The notes: generated by a model from the letters alone, not told the origin. A stretch of DNA of 64,000 nucleotides from Actinacidiphila bryophytorum (GCF_016916835.1 NZ_JAFFIX010000021.1:1-64000); one strand, 5' to 3'; shown: positions 8,473-16,776, counted from the stretch's first letter. Program-made: numbers and translations.

Positions 8473-10869
8473 ATGGATGCTCGGGACCTGCTGCGGTCGG
8501 TACGGATGGCGAGTTCCGCCCAGGGGTGGCGTTCGGCCAGGTCGGCCTGGCGCAGGCAGCGCATCGACGCGCGGGACCTGCCGGACGCGGCACGCGGCGG
8601 GGAGCGGGCGCGGGTGCCGGGGGCGGCGCTGGAGGCCGAGCCGATGCCGGGCGGCGGCACGGTCCGCTTCGCCCGTTCCGTGCTGCGGGTGCGGGTCGGG
8701 GTGGGCGGCGCGGTCTTCTGCGGCTGGGACGGTGCGGAGCCGGAGCCGTCGTACGCGGTGGCGGGCACCCCGAAGTGGGGTTCGCCGCGGGAGCGCACGA
8801 CCGGGGGGTGCCCGGAGGCCGATCCGCGGGCGGTGCTCGAACCCGACCCTGACGGCTGGCGGGTGGTCTCCGAGCGGGTGACGGTGCGTGTCTCGCGGCA
8901 CGGCGCGGTGGAGATCCGCACACCCGGCGGCAAGCTGCTGCGCCGCGAGCTGCCGCCGCGCTGGTGGGACCCGGTCGGCGCGGAGGAGGGCGGGGCGGGG
9001 GCGCGCTGGGTGCAGCGCTCGGAGACGCCGGCCGACGCCCGCGTGTACGGCCTGGGCGGCCGGGCGGCGGGGCCGCGGCTCGCGGCGGGCAGCTACCGGC
9101 TGTGGAACACCGACCCCGGCGGCTCGTTCGAGCCGGGCGACGACCCCCTCTACATCACGATGCCGGTGCAGCTGGTGGTCGCCGACGCCGGCTGCCACCT
9201 GGTCTTCCACGACAACACCTGGGACGGCCGGGTCACCCTGCGGGACGGCGAGGAGGGCGCGGGCTCCGGCCACGACCGGCAGGGCGGCTGCGAGGTCCGG
9301 ATGGACGGCGGCCCGCTGCGCTACTGGGTGATCACCGGGACGCCGTCGCGCGTGATGGCCGGCTGGACCGCGCTGACCGGGCGCCCCGCGGTGCCGCCGC
9401 GCTGGGCTCTCGGGCCGCACCACTCGCGGTGGGGGTTCGGCAGCACGCAGGAGGTGCGCAGGGTGGTCGCCGGCTACCGCGAGCGGGACCTGCCGCTGTC
9501 GGCGGTGCACCTGGACATCGACCACTTCGACGGCCACCGGATCTTCACCGCCGACCCGCGGCGCTTCCCCGACCTGCCGGGCCTGGCACGGGAGTTGGCC
9601 GACCAGGGGGTGCGCCTGGTGTCGATCGTGGACCCCGCGGTGAAGGCCGAGCCGGGCCTTGCCGCCTACGACGGCGGGCGGGCGGTGGACGCCTTCGTAC
9701 GGGACGCCCGCGGCCAGGAGGTGCGGGGCGTGGTGTGGCCGGGCGAGGCGGTCTTCCCCGACTTCACCGACCCCCGGGTGCGCAGCTGGTGGGGCACCCT
9801 GTACGCGGAGCGGCTCGCGCAGGGCTTCGCCGGGGTGTGGCACGACATGAACGAGCCGGTGTCCTTCGCGGCCTTCGGCGACGCCACCTTGCCGCGCTCG
9901 GCCCGGCACGCGCTGGAGGGCCGCGGCGGCGACCACCGCGAGGCGCACAACGTCTACGCCCTGGCCATGGCCCGCGCCGGCTACGAGGGCCTGTGCGACC
10001 TGCGGCCCGCGCAGCGGCCCTTCCTCTTCTCCCGGTCGGGCTGGGCGGGGATGCAGCGCTACGGCGGCAGCTGGTCGGGCGACGTGACGACCGGCTGGGC
10101 GGGGCTGCGGGCGTCGCTGTCGCTGGTGCTGGGGCTCGGCCTGTGCGGGGTGCCGTACTCGGGTCCCGACGTGGGCGGTTTCACCGGGTCGCCGTCGCCC
10201 GAGCTGTATCTGCGCTGGTTCCAGCTGGGCGCGTATCTGCCCTTCTTCCGCACGCACTCGGCGATCGACGCGGGGCGCCGCGAGCCGTGGGAGTTCGGCG
10301 AGCAGGTGCTGGAGCACGCCAGGGCTGCGCTCACCGAGCGGGCCAGGCTGCTGCCGTACCTGGTCACCCTGGCGCATGTCGCGCACCGCACGGGGGCGCC
10401 CTATGTGCGGCCGCTGTGGTGGAACTCGCCCGGCGACCGAACGCTGCGGGAGTGCGGCGACGCCTTCCTGCTGGGCGATTCGCTGCTGGTCGCGCCGGTG
10501 CTCGAACCGGGTGCGACCAGCCGGGCGGTACGGCTGCCGCGCGGGCTCTGGTACGACACCGCGACGGGTGAGCCGCACCGCGGGCGCGCCCAGGTGCTGC
10601 TGGACGCGCCGCTCGGGCGGATACCGGTGCTGGCCAGGGCCGGGGCGGTGCTGCCGGTGGCGGGCGCGGACGGCACGACGGAGCTGGAGGTGTGGGCACC
10701 GCGCAAGGGGCGTACCGGCGGCGGCGTGGTCATCACCGGCGACCCCGAGGGGTGGGCCAAGCCGCGGCTGGAGCGCTTCGTGACGCGCTGGGAGGACGGC
10801 GAGGTGGTCGTGGAGCGGGACGGCGGTGCGGCGCCCGCCTACACCGTACGGGCGCGCGGCACGTCGTAG
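8473..10869 (+). CDS. Glycoside hydrolase family 31 (alpha-glucosidase/xylosidase type)
   Basis: A 798-residue GH31 enzyme with no signal peptide, so probably cytoplasmic. The nucleophile is Asp458 in WHDMNEP and the acid/base is Asp537 in SGDVTTGW. The substrate-pocket stretches YSGPDVGGF and FFRTHS are also typical of the family. The N-terminal beta-sandwich (YGLGGRAAG, LWNTDPGG) and C-terminal domains look complete. The ATG is preceded by GGTGGGGG. It could act on maltose-type or isomaltose-type oligosaccharides; the exact linkage cannot be read. It runs into the convergent Nudix gene, overlapping it by 31 bases. Confidence 0.92.
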   Translation: MDARDLLRSVRMASSAQGWRSARSAWRRQRIDARDLPDAARGGERARVPGAALEAEPMPGGGTVRFARSVLRVRVGVGGAVFCGWDGAEPEPSYAVAGTPKWGSPRERTTGGCPEADPRAVLEPDPDGWRVVSERVTVRVSRHGAVEIRTPGGKLLRRELPPRWWDPVGAEEGGAGARWVQRSETPADARVYGLGGRAAGPRLAAGSYRLWNTDPGGSFEPGDDPLYITMPVQLVVADAGCHLVFHDNTWDGRVTLRDGEEGAGSGHDRQGGCEVRMDGGPLRYWVITGTPSRVMAGWTALTGRPAVPPRWALGPHHSRWGFGSTQEVRRVVAGYRERDLPLSAVHLDIDHFDGHRIFTADPRRFPDLPGLARELADQGVRLVSIVDPAVKAEPGLAAYDGGRAVDAFVRDARGQEVRGVVWPGEAVFPDFTDPRVRSWWGTLYAERLAQGFAGVWHDMNEPVSFAAFGDATLPRSARHALEGRGGDHREAHNVYALAMARAGYEGLCDLRPAQRPFLFSRSGWAGMQRYGGSWSGDVTTGWAGLRASLSLVLGLGLCGVPYSGPDVGGFTGSPSPELYLRWFQLGAYLPFFRTHSAIDAGRREPWEFGEQVLEHARAALTERARLLPYLVTLAHVAHRTGAPYVRPLWWNSPGDRTLRECGDAFLLGDSLLVAPVLEPGATSRAVRLPRGLWYDTATGEPHRGRAQVLLDAPLGRIPVLARAGAVLPVAGADGTTELEVWAPRKGRTGGGVVITGDPEGWAKPRLERFVTRWEDGEVVVERDGGAAPAYTVRARGTS

Positions 10870-11447
10870 CGGCCCGCGAACCAGCGGCCGGCCGCCAGGG
10901 TGTGCAGCGGGAAGCCGAGCTCCTGCGGCCCCTGCAGCAACTGGTGGCCCTCTGTCTCGTCGGTCGCGGCCGAGGGCGGGAGCTCTGCTGCGTCGCGCTG
11001 CGGCAGCAGCCCGAACAGCAGCAGGTAGCCGCCTGCTTCGTCGGTGAGGGCGTCGGCGAGGACGACGTCGGAGGCGGCGGCTGCGATGCCGGTCTCCTCG
11101 GCAAGTTCGCGGACCACCGCCTGCTCCCAGCTCTCGCCGTGGTCGATGAAGCCGCCGGGCAGGGCCAGTTCGCCGCGGCTCGGCTCGATGGTGCGGCGGA
11201 TGACGACCAGTCCGGTGCCCTGCGGTCCGCGGACCGGCAGCAGGGCGACGGCGACGGGCAGCGGATTGCGGTAGGCGACGGTTCCGCAGGCCGGGCAGCG
11301 GCGCGGCCATCCGGCGCCGTCCGGGTAGCGGTTGCCGCACGCGGAGCAGTGCGAGTTCCTGGCGGGATGCGCCGTCTGAGGGGTCGCGGGGGGCGTCGTC
11401 GGGGGTTCGGGAGCGGCAGCGGACACGCCGGGACTGTATCCGATCAT
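10839..11447 (-). CDS. Nudix hydrolase with N-terminal zinc ribbon
   Basis: A 202-residue protein with a C4 zinc ribbon (CSACG and CPACG, residues about 33-56) followed by a complete Nudix box (GGFIDHGESWEQAVVRE then LAEETGI). The pairing recalls NADH pyrophosphatase (NudC) and related ADP-ribose or NADH hydrolases, but it is shorter than NudC and lacks an obvious SQPWPFPxS motif. The substrate is therefore uncertain. The first ATG gives a Pro/Ala/Thr-rich leader of about 30 residues and has no good ribosome binding site, so a start nearer the zinc ribbon is possible. It is divergent from the VanX-like gene with only 37 bases between them. Confidence 0.8.
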   Translation of the reverse strand: MIGYSPGVSAAAPEPPTTPPATPQTAHPARNSHCSACGNRYPDGAGWPRRCPACGTVAYRNPLPVAVALLPVRGPQGTGLVVIRRTIEPSRGELALPGGFIDHGESWEQAVVRELAEETGIAAAASDVVLADALTDEAGGYLLLFGLLPQRDAAELPPSAATDETEGHQLLQGPQELGFPLHTLAAGRWFAGRYDVPRARTV

Positions 11448-11484
11448 CTGTCGCGGCAGGCCCGGGAACTGATAGGTCAGGGGG

Positions 11485-12303
11485 ATGCCGAAACTCACCT
11501 CTCTACTGCGAGCACTCGTCCTGCCTCTCGCCACACTGGTCGCGGTCGCGGCGGGCGGCCCGGCGCAGGCGGGCACGGCACGCCCCGCGCACCCCGAGCC
11601 CAAGGCGCCCGCGCAGTTCGTCGCGCTGCGGGACGTCGACCCGACGATCATCCAGGAGATCCGGTACTTCACCCCGCACAACTTCACCGGGGCGCCGGTC
11701 GACGGCTACGTCAAGCCGATGTGCATCCTGACCCGGGCCGCCGCCGAGGGCCTGCACCAGGTGCAGCTGCGGCTGCTGCGCACCGGCTACTCGCTGAAGG
11801 TCTACGACTGCTACCGGCCGCAGCGTGCCGTCGACAACTTCGTCAGATGGGCGGAGGACCTGGACGACACCACGATGAAGGCGGAGTTCTACCCGCAGGT
11901 CGACAAGACCCGCTTGTTCGCGGACGGTTACATCGCCGCGAAGTCCGGGCACAGTCGCGGCAGCACCATGGACCTGACGGTCGTCCCGCTGCCGGCCAGG
12001 CCCACCCGCCCCTACCGGCCGGGTGAGCCGCTGACGCCCTGCTACGGGCCGCAGGACCAGCGCTTCCCCGACAACTCGCTGGACATGGGCACCGGTTACG
12101 ACTGCTTCGACACCCTCGCCCACACCCTCGACCCGCGGATCCAGGGCGTGCAGCACGACAACCGGATGCTGCTGCTGAACGCCATGCAGGCGCAGGGCTT
12201 CACCAACCTGCCGGAGGAGTGGTGGCACTACACGCTCAACGCCGAGCCCTTCCCCGACAGGTACTTCGACTTCCCCATCGACCGCAGGTCGTTGACCCGC
12301 TGA
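11485..12303 (+). CDS. Secreted D-alanyl-D-alanine dipeptidase, VanX/DdpX-like (peptidase M15D)
   Basis: A 272-residue zinc dipeptidase with a clear Sec signal peptide (basic start, hydrophobic core, AQA cleavage site near residue 28). Zinc ligands and catalytic residues are visible: SGHSRGSTMD (His and Asp of the SxHxxGxxxD motif) and EWWHYTL (catalytic Glu and third His). Export suggests a role in peptidoglycan recycling or use of D-Ala-D-Ala from walls. It is unlikely to be vancomycin resistance, since vanH and vanA are not nearby and VanX proper is cytoplasmic. The 3' end overlaps the convergent PurA-like gene by 76 bases. Confidence 0.88.
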   Translation: MPKLTSLLRALVLPLATLVAVAAGGPAQAGTARPAHPEPKAPAQFVALRDVDPTIIQEIRYFTPHNFTGAPVDGYVKPMCILTRAAAEGLHQVQLRLLRTGYSLKVYDCYRPQRAVDNFVRWAEDLDDTTMKAEFYPQVDKTRLFADGYIAAKSGHSRGSTMDLTVVPLPARPTRPYRPGEPLTPCYGPQDQRFPDNSLDMGTGYDCFDTLAHTLDPRIQGVQHDNRMLLLNAMQAQGFTNLPEEWWHYTLNAEPFPDRYFDFPIDRRSLTR

Positions 12304-13565
12304 CGGGCGGGGCCTGAGGACTCCAGCAGGACCGGCGCCCCGAGCAGTGACCCGATCGCCTCGCTCCAGCGGCGCGGGTCGCGGCCCGGGGTGTCCCACA
12401 GCGCGGGCGCCGCGCGCAGCAGCCGCCCGGTCAGTTCGGCCTGCCGCACCAGGTCGCCGGGCGGGCCGGCCGGCAGCCTCTCCACCAGGGCGCCGTCGAT
12501 GCCGTAGGCGCGGCAGATCCGCAGGCCCCGGCAGCGGCGGGGCGCGTCCAGGTGCGTGACGGCCAGTGCGTCCACTCCCCCGCAGACCTCCGCCGCGTAG
12601 GAGTGCGCGACCGCGTCGAAGTGGCCGATGCGGAAGGCGCCCTGCCAGCGGCCGTGCCCGTTGTGCGGTTCCGGCAGGGCCGCGGACAGCTCGGGGTCCT
12701 CGGTGACGAGCGGGCCAGGGCCGTGCCGGGTGGTGTACGTGCGCACCACGCCGAGACGCAGTCCCTCGCCGGCCGCGCCCGCCTCGGCGAGCAGCGTCTC
12801 GGCGTTGCCGAAGGTGGTGGTCGACCAGGTCGTGTACGGGTGGAAGCCGTGCCATTCGTCGAGCAGGACGCCCTGGGCGCCCTCGAAGACCAGCCCTCCC
12901 CGGGTGGCCAGTTCGCGCAGCCGCGTACCGTCGGTGAGCCGTACGGCCCGGGCGAAGGCCGTGTAGGCCTCCGCGCACGCCTCGACCGGCGGGGCGCCCA
13001 GCGGCCCCAGCTCGTCCGTGAGCCGGTCCCGCAGCAGCCGCAGCCGGCGCAGCAGCCGGGGGCGGGCGGAGCAGTCGCCCGCGGTCGGCTGGTCGCCGGG
13101 GTGGGCCAGGGCGTACCGCGTGGTCTCCCCCACGCCCATCCCGCACGACCCGTGCCGGGCCGCGCCCCTGGCCAGCTCCCGCAGCCGCCCGGCGGCGGCG
13201 TGGTAAGGCGTGGTCAGCGGCGCGTCCCGGTCGACGCCGAGCAGCGCGTACGGGTCGGGCACCCCCACGGAGCGCAGGTGGTCGGCCTCGGCGGCCAGCG
13301 CGAGCGGGTCGACGGCGGTGAAGCGCGACAGGTGGGTGGGCACCCCGTGCAGGGTGCCGGAGCCGAACTGGGCGAAGGTGTGGTGGCGGCCGTCGGGGGT
13401 GACGACGTTGTGGGCGGCCTGCGCGCCCCCGTTGAAGCGGACGACGGCGGCGACACCGCCGGACCGGCAGAGCCGGTCGACGGTGGCGCCCTTGCCCGCG
13501 TCACCGAACCCGAGGTCGGCGACGAGGATGTGCCGCTGCCCCTGCGGGCCGTGGACGGCGCCCAT
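12228..13565 (-). CDS. Divergent adenylosuccinate synthetase (PurA) paralogue
   Basis: This 445-residue protein has the PurA fold but is clearly diverged. The P-loop reads GFGDAGKG (residues 19-26). It keeps the catalytic Asp (Asp22, Asp13 in E. coli) but has Ala where PurA has Glu. The GGHNAGHT motif is GGAQAAHN, keeping the catalytic second His (His52). FEGAQG, the DEWHG/PYTT region and TTRHGPGP are recognisable. The GTP-base loop (TKxD) is altered to THLD. It is the last gene of a coupled operon: its ATG overlaps the vWA stop (TGATG). A housekeeping purA is expected elsewhere, so a dedicated nucleotide reaction is likely. Its 3' end overlaps the convergent vanX-like gene by 76 bases. Confidence 0.8.
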   Translation of the reverse strand: MGAVHGPQGQRHILVADLGFGDAGKGATVDRLCRSGGVAAVVRFNGGAQAAHNVVTPDGRHHTFAQFGSGTLHGVPTHLSRFTAVDPLALAAEADHLRSVGVPDPYALLGVDRDAPLTTPYHAAAGRLRELARGAARHGSCGMGVGETTRYALAHPGDQPTAGDCSARPRLLRRLRLLRDRLTDELGPLGAPPVEACAEAYTAFARAVRLTDGTRLRELATRGGLVFEGAQGVLLDEWHGFHPYTTWSTTTFGNAETLLAEAGAAGEGLRLGVVRTYTTRHGPGPLVTEDPELSAALPEPHNGHGRWQGAFRIGHFDAVAHSYAAEVCGGVDALAVTHLDAPRRCRGLRICRAYGIDGALVERLPAGPPGDLVRQAELTGRLLRAAPALWDTPGRDPRRWSEAIGSLLGAPVLLESSGPARQRVNDLRSMGKSKYLSGKGSALSV

Positions 13566-14476
13566 CACCGGCCCGACAGCGCCCGCGCGACGGTGTCCAC
13601 CGCGGTGGATCCGACGTCGGCCAGGTCGGCGAGCCCGGTGGCCAGGTCGATGGCCTCCTCGCCGAGGCCGACGGTCAGCGCGATGGTCTCGCACACGGCG
13701 TCCAGGTCGTCCAGCTCGATCACGTTCTGGCCGAGCAGCCGGCGCCACAGGGTGAGGACCTCGGGGTTGCCGGCGTAGGAGGCGCCGGCCGGGAGGATGT
13801 AGTGGACGTGGTATTTGCGCTTGAGCTCGGCGAGGATGTCCTGGACGGGGATGTCGTGGCGGATCGTCTCGCCGAGTACGGCCTTCACCTCGCGTGCCTT
13901 GACCTTGCCGTAGGGCATCTCGTCCCCGATGAGGAAGAGGTAGCCGCGCCGGCCGCGCTTGGTGTGGCAGTCGATGTCGGTGTGCCGGGCCATGGCGTAG
14001 AGGGCGAGTTCGTACGACTCGGTCATCTGGCCGCCGCCTCCGCCCTCCAGCAGGATGTTGCCGAGGTCGTCGTCCATGCGGTTGTCGGACTCGAACTGGC
14101 CGAGCTGGAGCGGAACCCGGTCGCAGGTGGCGTCGCCGACCGCGCCGAAGAGGATCTGCGGGTCGCGGACGTAGCCCTTGCGCAGCAGCAGGCCGAACAG
14201 ATCGGGCAGTTTGGTCTGCAGGGTGCGCGGGACGCCGCCCATGGAGCCGGTGACGTCGAAGAGGACCGCGATGGCCAGCGAGTCGGGGTGCTCGGCGGAG
14301 TCCCTGCTCTCCCGCACCGTCAGGCCGTGCGGGTCGAGGGACTGGTGGGCGCGCCAGGTGTGCCGGGGCGCGCTGTGCCTGACGTGGTCGCTGTACGCGA
14401 ACGCGTCGGCGCCGGAGGCCGCGCGGTAGCGCGCGGCGGCGTCGTAGACGTTGGTGGACCAGCTTCCGCTGCCCAT
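13565..14476 (-). CDS. von Willebrand factor A (vWA) domain protein
   Basis: A 303-residue protein with a vWA domain from about residue 66. The metal-binding MIDAS core reads DVTGSMGG (Asp74 to Ser78; the usual DxSxS has Thr at the first Ser place). A glycine run (EGGGGGQMTESYELAL) carries the MIDAS threonine, and FLIGDEMP closes the sheet. There is no signal peptide or membrane segment, so it is cytoplasmic, as in the TerY and MoxR-linked vWA proteins that assemble complexes. The ATG follows AAGGGGGAACC. Its stop overlaps the PurA-like start. Its place between a pseudokinase and a nucleotide enzyme suggests a scaffold role. Confidence 0.85.
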   Translation of the reverse strand: MGSGSWSTNVYDAAARYRAASGADAFAYSDHVRHSAPRHTWRAHQSLDPHGLTVRESRDSAEHPDSLAIAVLFDVTGSMGGVPRTLQTKLPDLFGLLLRKGYVRDPQILFGAVGDATCDRVPLQLGQFESDNRMDDDLGNILLEGGGGGQMTESYELALYAMARHTDIDCHTKRGRRGYLFLIGDEMPYGKVKAREVKAVLGETIRHDIPVQDILAELKRKYHVHYILPAGASYAGNPEVLTLWRRLLGQNVIELDDLDAVCETIALTVGLGEEAIDLATGLADLADVGSTAVDTVARALSGR

Positions 14477-14495
14477 GGTTCCCCCTTGTGACGGT

Positions 14496-14558
14496 GTGCT
14501 GTGCGGTGGTGTGCCGTGCTGTGCGGTGGTGCAGATGGTCGGGTGTGATGGTCGGGTG
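14496..14558. repeat. Short direct repeats between J-kinase and vWA genes
   Basis: GTGCTGTGCGGTGGTG occurs at 14496-14511 and again at 14516-14531. ATGGTCGGGTG occurs at 14535-14545 and 14548-14558. They fill the 89-base gap between the two genes of the operon. They could be slippage products or an internal regulatory site. Confidence 0.6.
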
Positions 14559-14565
14559 CGGCAGG

Positions 14566-15636
14566 TCAGGCCGGAGGCGCGGTGGGCATGGTGAACGGCC
14601 GGAAGGTGCGCGGCCCGTAGAGCCGCTCCAGCAGGTCGTCCAGCTCCGCGAGCAGCAGCCAGGCGTCCTGCGGGCGGCGGCGCTGCTCGGGCAGGGTGCA
14701 GCCGCGCAGGAAGGCACGCATCTGCGGCGGTGTCCGGTCGCCGATCAGCTGTGCCATGCACAGCGAGGCGAGGTGGATGTCGGTGGCCGGGGTCGCCGGC
14801 AGGTGCGCCGTCACCTCGGGCGGGTAGCTGCCGGCGTACCGGGGCAGCAGGACCGGGATGTCGGTGCCGGCCGCGGTGGCGTAGCACCAGTCGACGAGCA
14901 CCAGGCCGTGCAGCTGCGGGTGGATCAGCACGTGCTCGGGGAAGACGGCGCCGTGCACGAGCCGGGCGCGGTGCGCCCAGCCCAGCGCGGTCAGCAGCCG
15001 GCGCCACATCCAGGCCGCGTCCCTGGGGTCGAGCCCGCCGGGGTGGGCCGCGGCGACCTCGGCGAGGGTGTGGAAGCCGGTGAGCGGGGCGAAGGCGTTG
15101 ACCACGTGCTCGGTGCCGTCGTCGTGCCGCTGCCGGAAGCTCTCGATCAAGGTGGGTGCGTAGGCGCGGTGCCGCACCTCGCCGACCGTGCGCAGCCGGG
15201 CCAGCACGTCGGCCTCGTGCTCCATCAGGTCGTTGTCCCGCGGCATGCGGGGGATCTTCAGTACGGCCTCGGGGCTCTCGCCGCGGGCGTCGTAGCGGGC
15301 GCTGCGTACGGTCGCGAGGTCGCATTGCGCGAGCACCGGGCCGAGGACGTAGGTGTGCAGGCCGCCGGTGACCGTCTCGCGCCCGGGCTGTCGCGCCTGC
15401 CAGGCCTCCCAGGCGGCGGTGAGCCGGGCGAAGGCCGCGGGCGCCGCCTCCGTACGGCCGGCCGGTGCCGTGTCGGGGTGCAGCAGCCGGGCGAGCCTGC
15501 GGTAGTATCCGGCGGCTTCCCGCGGGTCTGCGGGAAAGCCGCCGGTCAGTGCGGCGAGGGCGTCGTCGAAGTCGGCTGCGCCGGCGCGGCCGGCATCGGA
15601 ACCGGGTATCGCGGCGCCCGCCGCTGCGGCGGTCAC
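14566..15636 (-). CDS. J-domain fused to a protein kinase-like (pseudokinase) domain
   Basis: A 356-residue fusion. Residues about 22-80 look like a J-domain with YYRRLARLLHPD; the HPD tripeptide (53-55) stimulates Hsp70. From residue 90 it is kinase-like: ATP lysine in AVLKIPR (Lys127), EHEADVL helix, and TDIHLASLCMAQL (Asp286, as in the F-helix). The catalytic loop reads HGAVFPEH (228-235) in place of HRDLKPEN, so the catalytic Asp is Ala. The DFG place is DWC (Asp249). It may bind nucleotide without phosphotransfer. The GTG start overlaps the Nudix gene stop (GTGA), so translation is coupled. Confidence 0.8.
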   Translation of the reverse strand: MTAAAAGAAIPGSDAGRAGAADFDDALAALTGGFPADPREAAGYYRRLARLLHPDTAPAGRTEAAPAAFARLTAAWEAWQARQPGRETVTGGLHTYVLGPVLAQCDLATVRSARYDARGESPEAVLKIPRMPRDNDLMEHEADVLARLRTVGEVRHRAYAPTLIESFRQRHDDGTEHVVNAFAPLTGFHTLAEVAAAHPGGLDPRDAAWMWRRLLTALGWAHRARLVHGAVFPEHVLIHPQLHGLVLVDWCYATAAGTDIPVLLPRYAGSYPPEVTAHLPATPATDIHLASLCMAQLIGDRTPPQMRAFLRGCTLPEQRRRPQDAWLLLAELDDLLERLYGPRTFRPFTMPTAPPA

Positions 15637-16511
15637 CGTACTCCCGCTTCACGGTCGGGTCGGAGCAGCGCCGGGTGCAGCAGCCGGGCGTCACCGGCCC
15701 GGTAGAGGCGGGCGCGGGGGCCGCCGCGGCTGCCGGGCCGGGTGTCGGTCTCGCCGGTGGACTCCACGAAGCCGGGCACGGACAGCACCTTGCGGTGGAA
15801 GTTCCCGGCGTGCAGCGCCGCGCCCCACACCGTCTCGTAGACCTCGCGCAACTCGGTGATGGTGAAGGTCTCGCCGAGGAAGGCGGTCGCCAGCGGGGTG
15901 TACTCGATTTTGGCCCTGGCCCGCTCCAGGCCGTCGGCGAGGATGCGGCCGTGGTCGAAGGCGAGCCCGCCGGCTCCGCCCTGACCGGGCCGGCGGCCGG
16001 CACCACCCCCGTAGGTCCCGGTCCGCCGACCCTGTTCGAAGGGACGCGGACGCACCTGGTCCGGTTGCCCCTCGGGCGATATTGCCTCCACCGGCAGCCA
16101 GCCGGCGCCGGCGGCGTCACCGCCGGGGTGCGCGTCGGGCAGTCCCGGGGCGAAGGCGAGGTAGGCGACCGACACGACGTGCATACGCGGGTCGCGGTCG
16201 GGGCCGCCGTACGAGCCGAGCTGTTCGAGGTGGACCCGGCCGAGAGCGGCGGCGTCAAGACCGGTCTCCTCGGCCAGCTCCCGGGCGGCCGCCTCGGCCA
16301 GCGACTCGCGGCCGGCCCTGACGAAACCGCCGGGCAGCGCCCAGCAGCCGGCGAAGGGCGGCCCGCCGCGCTCGACGGCCAGTACGTGCAGCCGTCCCGC
16401 GCGCAGCGTCAGCGCCACCACGTCCACGGTGACCGCGATCGGGTCGAAGGCGCGCGGGTCGTACTGCGCCAGGAAGTCCCGCTCCGTCTGCGCGCCGTCC
16501 GGCTGCGTCAT
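15633..16511 (-). CDS. NrtR-like Nudix regulator (Nudix plus winged helix)
   Basis: A 292-residue protein. The N-terminal half is a Nudix domain (WALPGGFVRAGRESLAEAAA then RELAEETGL, residues 58-85). The C-terminal part (about 200-270) contains LATAFLGETFTITELREVYE, the winged helix of NrtR regulators of NAD metabolism. The Nudix box has six residues rather than five between Gly62 and Glu69, so hydrolase activity may be lost and the domain may sense ADP-ribose or a related ligand. The start is the ATG after AGGGAGGGGG. It is first in the four-gene operon and lies just below two tandem dyads, probably its own operators. Confidence 0.85.
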   Translation of the reverse strand: MTQPDGAQTERDFLAQYDPRAFDPIAVTVDVVALTLRAGRLHVLAVERGGPPFAGCWALPGGFVRAGRESLAEAAARELAEETGLDAAALGRVHLEQLGSYGGPDRDPRMHVVSVAYLAFAPGLPDAHPGGDAAGAGWLPVEAISPEGQPDQVRPRPFEQGRRTGTYGGGAGRRPGQGGAGGLAFDHGRILADGLERARAKIEYTPLATAFLGETFTITELREVYETVWGAALHAGNFHRKVLSVPGFVESTGETDTRPGSRGGPRARLYRAGDARLLHPALLRPDREAGVR

Positions 16512-16535
16512 GGCCGCGCCCCCTCCCTTCATCTT

Positions 16536-16564
16536 CTCAAACTGAGTCTTTCTCCTTACGAGAA
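16536..16564. promoter_or_regulatory. Two adjacent dyads upstream of the Nudix-J-kinase-vWA-PurA operon
   Basis: CTCAaacTGAG (16536-16546) and TTCTCcttacGAGAA (16550-16564) are perfect short inverted repeats lying side by side. They are 25 to 54 bases upstream of the first start codon. They are A/T-rich against their surroundings. The first gene encodes an NrtR-like regulator, so these are good candidates for autorepression sites. Confidence 0.5.
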
Positions 16565-16776
16565 GAACATAGCACGGCACTCGGACACCGGCCACGCCGT
16601 TGCCGGGACGATCCGCGCCCGGACATTCCGCGGCGCACGACCGCTTGACGCTCCGTCACCGCGGGGCAACACTTCCGGCAGCGCGACGCCGGTGGGCGGG
16701 AGGGGGGTTGCGCACACCGGGCATCCGCGCGCCCATTCCCGACACGGTCCTCACCGACCGGGCAAGGGAGCGTGAC

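Noticed and set aside
11485..12303. Vancomycin-resistance cluster
   Set aside because: Only a secreted VanX-like dipeptidase is present; vanH, vanA, vanR and vanS are not adjacent, and resistance VanX is cytoplasmic.
12228..13565. Phage-type diaminopurine (Z-genome) pathway
   Set aside because: The PurA-like protein keeps the catalytic Asp, and no MazZ-, DatZ- or polymerase-type genes or phage genes are near.
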